Assembly (NCBI RefSeq): GCF_030867095.1
Contig: NC_081824.1
Location: forward strand, 92,733,382 to 92,797,381
Direction: 5' to 3'
Length of the DNA stretch: 64,000 nt
Source of the DNA: Alligator mississippiensis
Lineage: Eukaryota > Chordata > Crocodylia > Alligatoridae
The position numbers were made by a program, and so were the translations under genes. The notes beneath the pieces are model-generated. The model was not told the origin of the DNA, made no database searches, and saw nothing but the letters and a program-made list of their open reading frames with translations. Positions 1-11,500 of this stretch are shown piece by piece; the first letter of the stretch is position 1; each line of letters begins with the position of its first letter.

Positions 1-199
1 CCATATGCATGTACCCCTTTCCAAGACTGGGCCTTTTACTTGAACAAAGAACTCTCTGTAATACAGAGGAACCTAAAATTGTTGTGTGTACATGGGCCCC
101 TCTACATGTGCAAGTAAACGTGCAATGGGATGTAACATGTGATGCACACAATGGCACCTTCTGTCATGCCACATGCAAATGTCAGGAGGTGTGATGGTG

Positions 200-835
200 G
201 GATCATGCATTAGATCCCGTCATGCCTTATCACTGGTGCAGGGGGAGCCCGGGATAGAGATCTGGCTTCTGCAGCTGCAAGCCCCACAGTTGACTGGGCT
301 TGGCAAGACTCACAGTTGGCTGCAGGAAGAATGCCCCCACGGTGAGCCTCATGAAGTGCAGGGCTCTCAGTGGCAGGAGCGTTCCCTGTACTGCCCCCAT
401 GCAAGCACTGCAGCTAATGTGTTCTGTGGGGCTCTCTGTGGGGGCAGCAGGGTGAACGCTGCCACAGCTGTGAACCTTGCAAGCTGCAGAGCTTGCAGCA
501 GGAGCTGCTGTTGCTGCAAGACCCACACCTCATTAGGCTTGAAGCAGCAGCAGTGTTCTCTCCACTGCCACCACTGTGAGCCCTGCAGTGACATGGACCG
601 GGGTGTTCACAGTGGAGGCAGTGTCGGGGAATGCTGCTGCCACTGAGCCTCACACCACATGGGGCTTGCAGCAGGGATGGTGACCTCTGCTGCTCCTGCT
701 GCGATCTCGCAGCTGACAGCGTTGCCCCTACTATGATCCTTGTCAGCTGCAGGGCTGGCAGTGGGTGGTGCACCTCTGTGGCTGGCAACCCCTCAACTGA
801 TGGGGCTTCCAGCCACAAGGGAGTATTGGCCACGC
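200..835. repeat. GC-rich, CAG/CTG-rich diverged repetitive patch
   Basis: About 630 bases are much richer in GC than their surroundings. Variants of gggcttgcagcag, tgccactgtgagcc and gtggcagc recur irregularly on one strand or the other, as in a decayed tandem array or the core of a DNA transposon. Overlapping open frames exist on both strands, but they are cysteine- and glutamine-rich low-complexity readings without recognisable domains. I could not find terminal repeats. Confidence 0.45.
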
Positions 836-1848
836 ATTCAATTAATGCCGTGATTAGTACAAGCTACAAAGTTGTTATATGTTTTTTGTGGAATAACTTT
901 ATAGGTTGTTGCTTGTTTTATGTGATATTAATTGCTTGAACGTGCAGCTGGGTTACAAGTTAAGGCATGATTAACTGGTTATAGAGGCCCCCTCTATATG
1001 TTACACTTAAGATGAAGAACTATTTTATGTACTCTAGTGACTAAGCTGATTGTGACACTCAAAGTAATAAGCAGCAGGAAGAAAAAAATAAAGTCAGGGC
1101 AGCAAAAAAATAAATGACCATGACACCATTTTTAAAATGGGGCAAGTACTAACTGGAATTTAATCAGAAGCTATAAAACCAGTAGTGACTGCGTCAGCGC
1201 ATCTTGATAATGCCTACAAAACACTAATGCTGGTTAGGCTGCTCATGTTGTGAAACCAATGCCTATCATTCCGAGTAATACTGCCAAGTTATTTTCTTTT
1301 ATTCTGCCTGTACCTATCTGTAGTTTCTTTTCATATATTTAGATTATAAAATGTTTGGAACAGGAACTATCTTTTTGTTCTGTGTATATGTACAGCACAT
1401 AGATTAATGGGGTCGAGGCTCAGGACAAGAGCTCCTAAATTCTCTAATACAAATAAATCATTAAAATGCTAATTTTTTTTCCAGGAACCAGAGATGTGGG
1501 GTTTTGAAAATTTTCCAGTGCTTTTATTTTTCTGTGGGAACATAGTCCACAACTACAACTATATGGCATATTTTGTATCATTTAATTTAAACTAAGTTTT
1601 AAGCTGTTGCTTTTAATTTTGCACATTTGAGCATTTTATGTTGGCTGTTACTATTGGTATATTTTTATTGAGCCCCCTCTGCTATCCTAGTAATTTTTTT
1701 AATGAACATTTTCTTACTGGTAGTTTGATTATCTGAAATGTATATTTGATATGCTGCTCTTTCCAATATTTGTACATGGTTTTTTTTTTTAAATTAGTTT
1801 TGAATTATTTTTATATTTTCACATACTGACCATTTACTTAACATTTTT

Positions 1849-2180
1849 GGCACTTTTACACATGCTTTGGCAGTAGGGGGGAGGCACTTTAATTAGAGCA
1901 GCTCTGATAGATGCTTTAATACTCTGCGGTGTCTCATGTATCAGTGTCGCCCTGGTTTAAAATAGTGGCAGGGGCACTTGAACTAAAGCTTGTCCAATGA
2001 GCTTTAGTTAAAGCACTGCCATCGCCATTTTGAAGTGTGGGGATGCTGATTCACGAGACGCAGAGGCTAGCTGGAGTGTGGTAATTACCATGCTCCAGCA
2101 GACTCTATTAATCAAGTATGCTCTGACACGCTGTAATTACAGTATATCAGAGCAGCCTCCATGCTCGTGTACAGGTACCC
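1849..2180. mobile_element. Non-autonomous inverted-repeat DNA transposon (MITE), degenerate
   Basis: The left end ggcacttttacacatgc and the reverse complement of the right end, ggtacctgtacacgagc, match imperfectly. Both arms continue to a shared gctctgata block (about 1905 and 2145). There is no coding capacity. The ends resemble the GGGTnCnTCTACA termini of other small elements in this window. No clean target duplication was seen. Confidence 0.5.
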
Positions 2181-2533
2181 TAAGATTTTAGAGCACATAC
2201 CTTTTAAATGCAAAACTTCTCCAGTGTTTTCAAAATGACCCTCGGATACCTGTAACTTTTGGAAAATCTAGGAAGCTGGCCAGCAAAAATTTTAGAAGGT
2301 ACCAGGCCTGCCCGAGTCTTTCCAGCTTTAATGAGGCCAGAATTGAATTAGTGTGTGTGACAAGACAGTTGTCACCATAAGAAAAACTTGAATTGGAACA
2401 AAGTGTACTCAACATCAGCCTACAGAAAAAGAAATGAGAAATGTAATCAAATGTATTATTTTTTAGATTAAAAACTATACTTTCTATTGAATATATTAAT
2501 ATTTGTGTTTCTTTCCTCTCCTTTGCCTATCAG

Positions 2534-2581
2534 GCTTTTTCAGCAAATGGCCAAAATAAAATCAATCCCAGACCTGGCAAG
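2534..2581 (+). CDS. CRYBG1: CRYBG1 window exon 1 (linker before motif 1)
   Basis: The 48-nt exon (residues 1-16) lies between a tgcctatcag acceptor and an AAG/gtaagg donor, phase 0 on both sides. It reads [16 protein letters not shown], the conserved linker that leads into the first crystallin motif of AIM1. It is too short to be found by ORF length; it was recognised from the in-frame NPRPGK signature and splice sites. Confidence 0.85.
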
Positions 2582-5500
2582 GTAAGGTTAATATTTCCAC
2601 TTCTGGTTCTATGTCTTTTTAGTTTTATTTAACAGACTACTGTTTCCTGTTATATTAGAAACAGTGAAATATAATGTTCTCTTTTATGTTTTTTTTTTTT
2701 AATTTTTTAAATACAGATGGTGATATGCAGTGAACCAAATGTTCAAGAGAATAATATTGAAGTTTTTTATGATATTTTGGATTGCAGTTCTTGGGTGCTG
2801 TCACCAGTGATTTCTGTTAAAGTTATCCGAGGATGGTAAGAGCGGGGATTTTTCTTCACGTTATGGTGCCCTTCTTTAGTGCGGCTAGGAATCAATGGGA
2901 CAGGTCCAGTCTGTAACTAATTTGTACATCTGCTTTGCAGACTGCAGCGTAGGGCAGAGATATCCAAACAAGTTCAGGAATCAATCTTATCACTGCAGAA
3001 TGGAACTCTACATAAGCTAACTTACCCTGTTTAAGAAGCTGAGTAGACTAGCTGAAATGAACGTTAAGTGGAACGAGTGTTAAGCAAAACCAGAAGTTTT
3101 TGACAACCCAAAATGGTGGCCCTGAGTGGTATAATGAAACTCACTGAACGCTAAGTGGAATCGAGTATCAGTTTAAAATGAGCATTATAGCAAAACAGTG
3201 ATAAGAGAAATAGCGTTAAGCTGGGGTTGCCTGTAAAATGTGTTGTGCTAACTTGGTTGTGTCTACACTTTGCCACAGCCTGCAACATGGAAATCCCCTC
3301 AAGTGCAACTTTGTTTTTACTCGTTCTACCTGACCAGGCTGTGGTGGTCCATTTTTAACCGGGCCAATGGCACTTTATCATTAGATCCACCCATGATTGG
3401 CTTCTAATCTCATTTTGCATCATAAATTCTATGTATGGGTTTCTCTTTATAAATCTTTGTGCCCTTCAAAGGCCAAATAATGGATGAAAGTTTAAAACTC
3501 AAGTATGTTTTAAAGGTTTTCAAATTTCAAACCACTGACAGCCAAGATTCAGGGTTTTTTCCATTAACTAAATCAATATTGGTGGTATTTTTGAAGTAAT
3601 GAATATGAACTTTTCAGATTCTTTTTTGCCAATACCTGTAGTACTAGTCACTGCTTTATTTGCCTGAAAAATGATCCATGTGTTGGATTAAATACCTTGT
3701 ATAAAAACTTCAGAATTTTTTTAGAGTCCAGTCCTGCTTTTTTCATTTGAAATGCATTGTAATATTCTATTTCATATAACAAATGCAGAAGTAATCTCAT
3801 TGTTCACCCTCAACTACAGTGATATTTGATACTGACTTGATGTCCTAGAGAAAATCTAAACAATTTTTTGGATTATTTTTACCAACTACTTCTATAATGA
3901 TCATTTTGTAATAACTTCAGGGTATGAACATTCTCTGTGGCCACAGATGGTCAAAGATGCTTAGCCTTGTCATCACACTTTATAATAAACCTTGTGTTTC
4001 TGAGTGGCAGAAAGCTCATATCTCATCTCCTTTTGCTTCAACATATTTTATGATCAAATTGATTTTTCCTAAGCAGTTTTGGAATTGGAACACTCCTTTT
4101 GATAGAGGTTCATTAGAACTCCAGTGTTCAATGTAGGGTTTTGTGCTAATACAAAGTGTTCTTACTGTCCAGTATTTTCAGATGAAATCGGAATTCCAAC
4201 ACTACATTTTGATTTTAAAGAAATCATACCCTCGATCTTAAAATATATCAAAGAGTAACATATGACAATATATACATCAGCAGTGTTTGACTTATTTCCT
4301 TCAGTATTTCAGTTACACTGGGATAGAATTTCAGAATTAATTCCATTCTTTTATTAACTCTTTCTCCTGTTCTGTCTTGGTTTTGTGTGTATGCTTGTTT
4401 AAATTTAGAAACATTTTTAATTCATATGCCTCAACTTTGCCTGAACATTATAGACTGTATAAATATTAGCATTTTAAGTGTGTGTTTTTTTCAAATTTTC
4501 ATTTAAAAATAAATCCTATGAGAATATCTTTTTACCTTATGGCTTAGGATAACCTATACCAGGGTGGGCAATTATTTCAGGCGGAGGACCACTTACCCAG
4601 TTTTGGCAAGCTGTTGAGGGCCACATAGGTAGCCCCACCCCTTGACAGGTGCCCCACCCCCTGGTCACCATCTTGGGACCAGTGTCTAAGGGCCATCACT
4701 GGTGGGGCCCACAGTGGAGCACAGGCTGGCAGGGGTCTGTGGAGCCGGGATGGCCTGCACCAGCAGAGAGAGGGGGGAGCTGGCCTGGCTCCATAGAGCC
4801 CCTGCCAGCCAGGACCCTCGCTCCTGCCACCCTGCTCTGGGCCCTGCTGGCACTGGCCCTGAGACACTGATGCGGGGCCCATGCTCCTGCTGGCTCCTGC
4901 AAACTGCTCAGTCCCAGTGCCCCCCCAGCGCCACGGAAGTGGGGGGCAGCGTGCAGCCCTGACCACCTGCTCGCTGGCAGGGAAGGAGCTAGTGCTGAAC
5001 AGCGAAAAAGCGGCCCCGCCCCGTGGCCAGCACTCCCTGCTGCAGCCGCTCACAGCCCACACAGGCAACCCCACACAGGCTGCGAGTGGCTGCAGCATGG
5101 GTCGCCAGCCACAGGGTGGGGGAGGGGCCACTTTTCTCTGCACTCAGCTTTTCGCTGACCCACTTTTCCCCAGGCTCCTTCACTGCCCAGGGTCCTCCCC
5201 TGCTCTTCTTTCTCCTCCTCCCCCCTCCCAAAAGGTTCTGGCACCAGTGCAGCTGGGGAGCCACATGGTCCCAGGCCAGAAGGCTGGGTGGGCCCTGCTG
5301 TTCTAGGAACCCACCAGGGTTTCCCCTGGGTCCTACTGGCCCTGGCTCCTGTCATTTTTTACAGGAACCAAGAGCAAATAAATATTAATTTCCTACATTT
5401 TGTAGGGGCCTCGCTGGCCGGATAAAAGGGGCCTTGTGGGCCAGATCCAGCCTGTGGGCTGTATTTTGCTCACCCTGGGCCTATACCATAGTTTGGGATA

Positions 5501-8500
5501 AGTGAAATTGTAATGAGAAGCTGTTTATAGTATTGTGGAGGTAGGGAAGCATAAGGTTTCTATCCCTTCTATTTCTAAAATAAGATGGCTTATCAGAAGT
5601 TTTTAAGTTCAGAATTGGTAGAAAGTGTGTGTGTGTGTGTGGTGGCTACTTCTGTTAATTAATCATGTGCATAGATTTTTTCAGGTCAGATGAGGCCATG
5701 GTGATCTTGTCTAAACTTTGGCATATCATATTTATTTGCAGATATATGCGGCTTAGTTGGTTGAAGTACACCATATGTTTTAGAAAGTTATGGTTAGTTA
5801 AAATGTCATCAATAAATTCATGAAGGGAAAATCTCTCTTCTTCTTCAGTTGGATTCTCTATGAAAAACCAAATTTTGAAGGAGCCTCTATTCCTCTGGAG
5901 GAAGGAGAATTGGAACTCACTAATATATGGGATGAAAATACCTCAGAAGAAGAGGAATGCAAATCTGCTAAACCTGCAGTGATTGGTTCCATAAAACATG
6001 TAGTAAAGGCAAGTAATGAAATGTATTTTATGTAGGCTCCAGAATTGTTTCCTTTATTGGCACAAATAATTTTAATGTTGAGAAACTGATGTAGTAATAA
6101 ACCTACCATGTCTTGAGATTTTTAAACTTACTGGTTGATTCTGTTGTTTTATAGTAGCAGCTCTGGTAATACCTATTACAGGGCTAAGAGAGGAAGGACA
6201 CCTACTCCCTGATATTTGTCATGACTTGAGCTCTCAAAGCGTAGTAGAAACATGACAAGCTATGTATGCCTTGTTGATGATTTTATCTTTTAATCTGCAT
6301 TTTGTATTTTTACATTCTATAAAAGTCTTTGTCTTCATTACTACAATTGGCTTATTTTTATTTGGTCTTTCCTATTCTCACATAGGTCTTTTAAAGAAGT
6401 TAATCGAATCACATTTTCAAAAATGCATATGCATTTTTGTGTGTGTCCAATTTATACACACATAGACTTCAGTGCGCATTGATAGACTCTGATCTACAAG
6501 TCGTCTATATGAATATGTAGATTGAGGGTTTCATGCACACGATGGAGTACCTTATTGCATGTCTTTTCAGTTTATCATTAACACATTAGCTTTCAAGTTT
6601 ACCCAAATAAATATGAAGCAGGAGAAGATTTGACATGGAGAAGGAGGCACTTTTTTCTTTGTGAATAGAGTTTCTAAGAGTTGCCTATTCAGTGTTATGC
6701 TAGGATTTAATTAGAAAGAAAAAACATTGGAAACACAGAAAGAGATGCGTGTCTCCATAAAACTTCAAAGGTGATTTAAAATACACTGAGAAACACAGTG
6801 GAAGTTGCGCCACCAGCTTGGCCACATTCAGTTACGGGCCTCCATATGGCTGTAACTGAGACAGAAAGAGGATAAATGGTGGATAATCTGTGGTTATGTT
6901 GAAAACTGATTTACGGATTAGCTCCTTAAATTATGTAAGAATTTACAGCAGCAGTAAAGTGGTGGTATCATTTTTATAAAATCATATTTTTTTTCAGGAT
7001 TACAGGGTTTGCAGAATTGATTTATATACAGAACCAGAAGGGTCAGGTATTGTAACTTCATTTTTTGATGACACTGAGGAAATGGGCATATTTGGCAAAA
7101 CACAGAAGACTTGTTCTATCAAAGTACTTTGGGGCGTGTAAGTACATAGTTTTATGTAACTTTACTAGTATGAAAGGAATTTGTCCTAAAACTGCTGGTT
7201 ATAGCTACCAGACATGCAAATACATGTGTCTTTATAGGTAATAATTTAATTCTAGTCACATGCTGCCTGATCACTCACTGAAAGGTCATATGAAAGGGTA
7301 TACTAAATGTGAGTATTAAACAATGAAAATAGTATATGTACTCTATTTAATATATTCTTGACTTGGTATTAACTACTGAAGTATTGACATTATCTGTTGC
7401 ACTGAAGTCAATGTCAGAGAATTGTTCTAACACATGAATTTATGTCCTGTAAATGAGTAAATCGAATTACTTCATCTCTTAGTTTTAAATGACTGAACAC
7501 AATACATGTAGCCTTTACAAGGAGATGTAAATCTAAAATAGGTTGGCATTGTGTGCAACTGGTGGCGGATATAATGGGAGAGTGATTTTTTTTTTTTGCT
7601 GGCTATTGTGGCTCCTCCAAGCAGTCAGCTTGGAGACAGGATCCTAACGGCACATCTAAATTATTAGGTAGTAATAGAGAAACTACAAATTTGTTCCCCC
7701 AAAATGAGTATTCCAGATAAGTAGAAAACCAGGCAAAGAAATACCACGTAATGAAGCAAGACCAGACTGGTAATGAGAAAATCTGGTAGTATAAAATAAT
7801 CTTGGTCAAGTTATTGTGAACTTGATTCAGTTTGAATTAAATAGAAGGATCACCAAAACTAGTTCTGTAGGTTTTTATGAATTCAAGAGGGTGGATTTTG
7901 ATAAACTTTGGGCACCAGCTAGTAAAGTCAACTAGACGGTGGAGCTTAGGGACTTGAATGTGGAGGAGGCGTGGAATTTCTTCAAGTCAAAAGTGCATGA
8001 TCATCAGAAATTTGTGTCCTAAGCAGAGAGGAAAAACAAGTAGACTAGGGGCTGGAAATGTAACTGGATGAATAAACACCTCAAGCAAGAAATTAGGAAT
8101 AAGTAGGGTGCCCACAGGGAATAAGAACAAAAAAAAGGAATGAGCAGTAAAGAAAGCTGTATCTTTTTGAGATCAAGAATGTAGAGGCAAAAGAAGTGTT
8201 CATGCTACTGTGCAAGGTCCTGGTGCAGCCTGTATACAATTGTGGTTACCCATGTTCAAGAAAGACCAACTTAATCTGGAGCAGATGCAGATAATGACTT
8301 CTAGGATGGGAAATGGAAAACCTATCATATGAGAAGAAACTTAAAAAAAATTGATTTCTTTCTGACAGGGCTCATCTACACAAGATGTTTTACTCATGAT
8401 TAGAGCAAATTGCTGCGGAGTAAGCATCACCATTTACACATGCGGATGCTTGCTGATCAGTAATTTGCTCTAATCATGAGTAAATTTGCTACCTGTAAAT

Positions 8501-11500
8501 ACAAGTAGCAAATTTACTTGCAAGTAATTACTGTGCAGAGTGGCATGTGTAGATCACAGATTTGCTCCCTGTTAGCCAGGCAGCAGGGTGTGGGAGACTG
8601 CTCCCTGCCCCTGGGAGCTGCCTGTTGCCAGGGTGGGCACTGCCACTATACTCCAGGAGGGGAAAATGTCCCCCTGCCCTGGTAGCGGGGAGCTCCCAGT
8701 CCCCACTCTGCAATCACAAAGCAGGGGCTGGGGACAGTTCCTTGGCCAGCCTGGAGCTGGCTGGGGCCTGTCCCTGACCGGGACAGTTCCTTGGCCAGCC
8801 CTAGGCTGTCCCATTTTGGGCAGTCCCCAGCCAGCTCTGGAGTGTACATGCAGACTTCTCCATGCAGCCTGGGGCTGGCTGGAAACTGTCCTGGTTAGGG
8901 GTAGGTCCCAGCCCTATGACTTGATCGGGCAATCGAGGCACCAGGCTTAGAAAGCCCCCTGCCCTGATTTGGAGCTGTGAAGTTCCCAGTCTTCCAACAG
9001 TAGTAAGCAGAACAAAAAAACCCTATTTTTAAGATGTAGTTTGAATGGGATTGCCTGATATGGTGCATGCAACTGAAGGAGGCTGAAGTGGATGCAAGAT
9101 GTCACTTTCAGTCTTACATTTATAAATCATATGGGACAAGAAAAAGAGTTGTGGTAGGTGAGGGAGGTAGTCAACTCAGTTTGTTGTTTAAAGGGCAAAA
9201 CAAAGCATGTCATTTATTCATGAAGATAAACACTGACTCTCCAGCTGAGCTAAACAGGCTCCCTTGGGAGCAAACTTGGGATAGAATTGGCCCATTGAAT
9301 CTAGGATGGTCAATGTTATTGGTAATATTTTTAAAATATCACCAAAAACGCACCATCTGTAGATGGAATAACCTGCCACCTACTTTTAAAATTATTTGTT
9401 TTAAAGTAAATCTTTTTTTACCTGTGTAGAAAATGTCCAGAATAATTCCTACCATGTTAATAGCTAGGGCTGTGCGAAGGTTTGGTAGCCAATTTGATTC
9501 GGAGGAGATTCAGCGGCCAAATCTCCGAATCCAAATCGAATCAGGAGACCCAGTAAAAGGTCCAAATTGAATTAGAAGCCTCTGAATTGATTCAGAAAGA
9601 TTTGGAGATTCGGAATGCTTGCAGGAAATAGAAACTGAGAAGAGGGAGGGGGATGGATGGACAAGGCTGAGAGGGGTGGAAAGACTGCTCTGATATTGAC
9701 ATCTGTAGCTGGCCAGTGACTGTGATGTTTCTCTGAGTTCCCTTCCAATCACAGTGCTCTGGGGGAGGGCCATAGAAACAACATATCAAGCTGTGTCTGA
9801 AGGAATCTGTGCCTTTTGTGATCTGTCTCTCATTTGGAGCAGCATCATCTGAAAGGCTCTGGCTTGCTATCTAGTCTCTTGCTAGCTAGTCTTTCTTCTT
9901 GTAAGTTGTATCCAATCCTTTCCTAGTTACCCTTGCCTACAATCCCTATTGTTATCCCTATCCATTCCTTTCAACTTATTCTTTCTCTTATTTGTTCTTG
10001 TTAGTCTGTCTCGATTCTTTCCCTTCATAAAAATAAATCTGTGTTTTCTCTGACAGTGTGTCATCACTGCACAGGAAAGCACAACATATATTACAGACGC
10101 ACACACATTTTGCAGCACACCAAACATTATGAAGCATGCTGGAAAGGCAGGTGCCAGGTGCTGGAAAGGCAGGGGGCAGAGGGAGAGCTACAAGTTCCCC
10201 CACCCCAAACATAGATGCACCCTCTTTCCTGGCAGCAGTGAGTCTTTTGCTGCTAGTGGGAGCAAGGAGGTGGTAGCAGTGCCTACACCTTCACTACCAC
10301 CACTAACCAGCAGCAGCATGACGTTCTCCACCCCAATTTCAGTTCCCAGCGTGAGCCTTCCAGTGCCAGAGGAGGAGCTGAATCTGGAAGCGGAGGAGCT
10401 GAGGGCCATAGCAAAAGAAATTCTGGGGAAGGAAGAGGAATCTGAGTTTATGCTTACACCCCTCAAAGTTCCCCTGTAGGTAGGTCTCCTTCTCTGGAAG
10501 GCACTTCGGAGAAGGTTAAGGGGGCAGGTGGCTCAGTTTCTCCTGTTGTTGTGCCTCTGCCTGGTGAGTAGAGGGATAAGGCAGGATCCCCACCCTCAAC
10601 CCAGAAGTGAGGGTGTAGTGTAGTGTGAGATCATTCTGAGGTGGCAGATGATCCCAGGTATTCTACCTGCCAGCACTGTCGGAGGCAGATCAGTTGGGGC
10701 AAAGACATGAAACACTTTGCCACCACGGTGATGCTGCTGCATCTCGGAAGGCAGCATCCCCTTGTCCTTGTTCTTCCTCAGCCTGGCACCAATGGGAGTG
10801 TACCCAAAAAGAAGTCCCCCTCTCATTTCAAAGCCCCTGTCCCCAAGAAGCAGAGGCAGGCCACCCTGGACCAGTGGGGGAAAGGTAGAGACAAAGGGGG
10901 GCGCGTTCCAAAGGCGAGTGAAGTCACCCAGAACATTGGGGAGACGCTTGCTCTGGACGGCCAGCCCTTCTTTGAGCATCCAGGGTTCAGGCAGCTCACA
11001 GCGCTCATGGCCTCATCATACCAAGTCCCTGCATGCACCACCTTTAACAGGATGGTGGTGCCCTCCCTGTATGAGGTATACAGAGAGTACTTGAGGGAGT
11101 AGCTGCAGAAGGGCAGGTCCCCAGGCAGCCTTGCACTTCACCTTGGACATCTGGAGCAGCCAGGGTGGAGATCATGCCTACCTCTCCCTCACAGAGCACT
11201 GGTGCAATCAGTCAGGCCATCAATGGGCTCTCATTCAAGCGGAGGTGATGAATGGGTCCCACATGGCAAGGGAGATCATGTTGGCCGTGAACTGCATGGC
11301 GTAGGGGTGGTTTGTGGGGCAGGGCAAGCTCACCTGTGGGTTCATGGTCACCGACAACAGGGCCGATATGGTCAAGGCCATCCATGATGCCAACTTTGTT
11401 GGTATCTGTTGTGTGGCACACAAGTTCCACCTCATAGTCAGGGCACCTTGAAGGGGAACAGGGCTTGGAGGGGGACAGCACCGTTACTACCAGCCAACTT

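Larger units (their letters stand above)
1..2533. other. CRYBG1 upstream intron (5' part outside window)
   Basis: No convincing exon is visible before 2534. The first 960 bases hold a CAG/CTG-rich patch, listed separately. 1849-2180 looks like a small inverted-repeat transposon. The rest is AT-rich sequence with T runs near 1780. Since window exon 1 starts in phase 0 inside a known protein region, this must be intron of CRYBG1. Confidence 0.6.

Noticed and set aside
173..646. Long overlapping open frames at the left edge on both strands
   Set aside because: Several frames are open at once because of CAG/CTG-rich composition. The products are Cys/Gln-rich without domains and have no splice or start context.
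4577..5143. 188-codon minus-strand open frame
   Set aside because: It lies wholly inside the hAT MITE bounded by the cctatacc duplication. There is no transposase motif, and the opposite strand is equally open.
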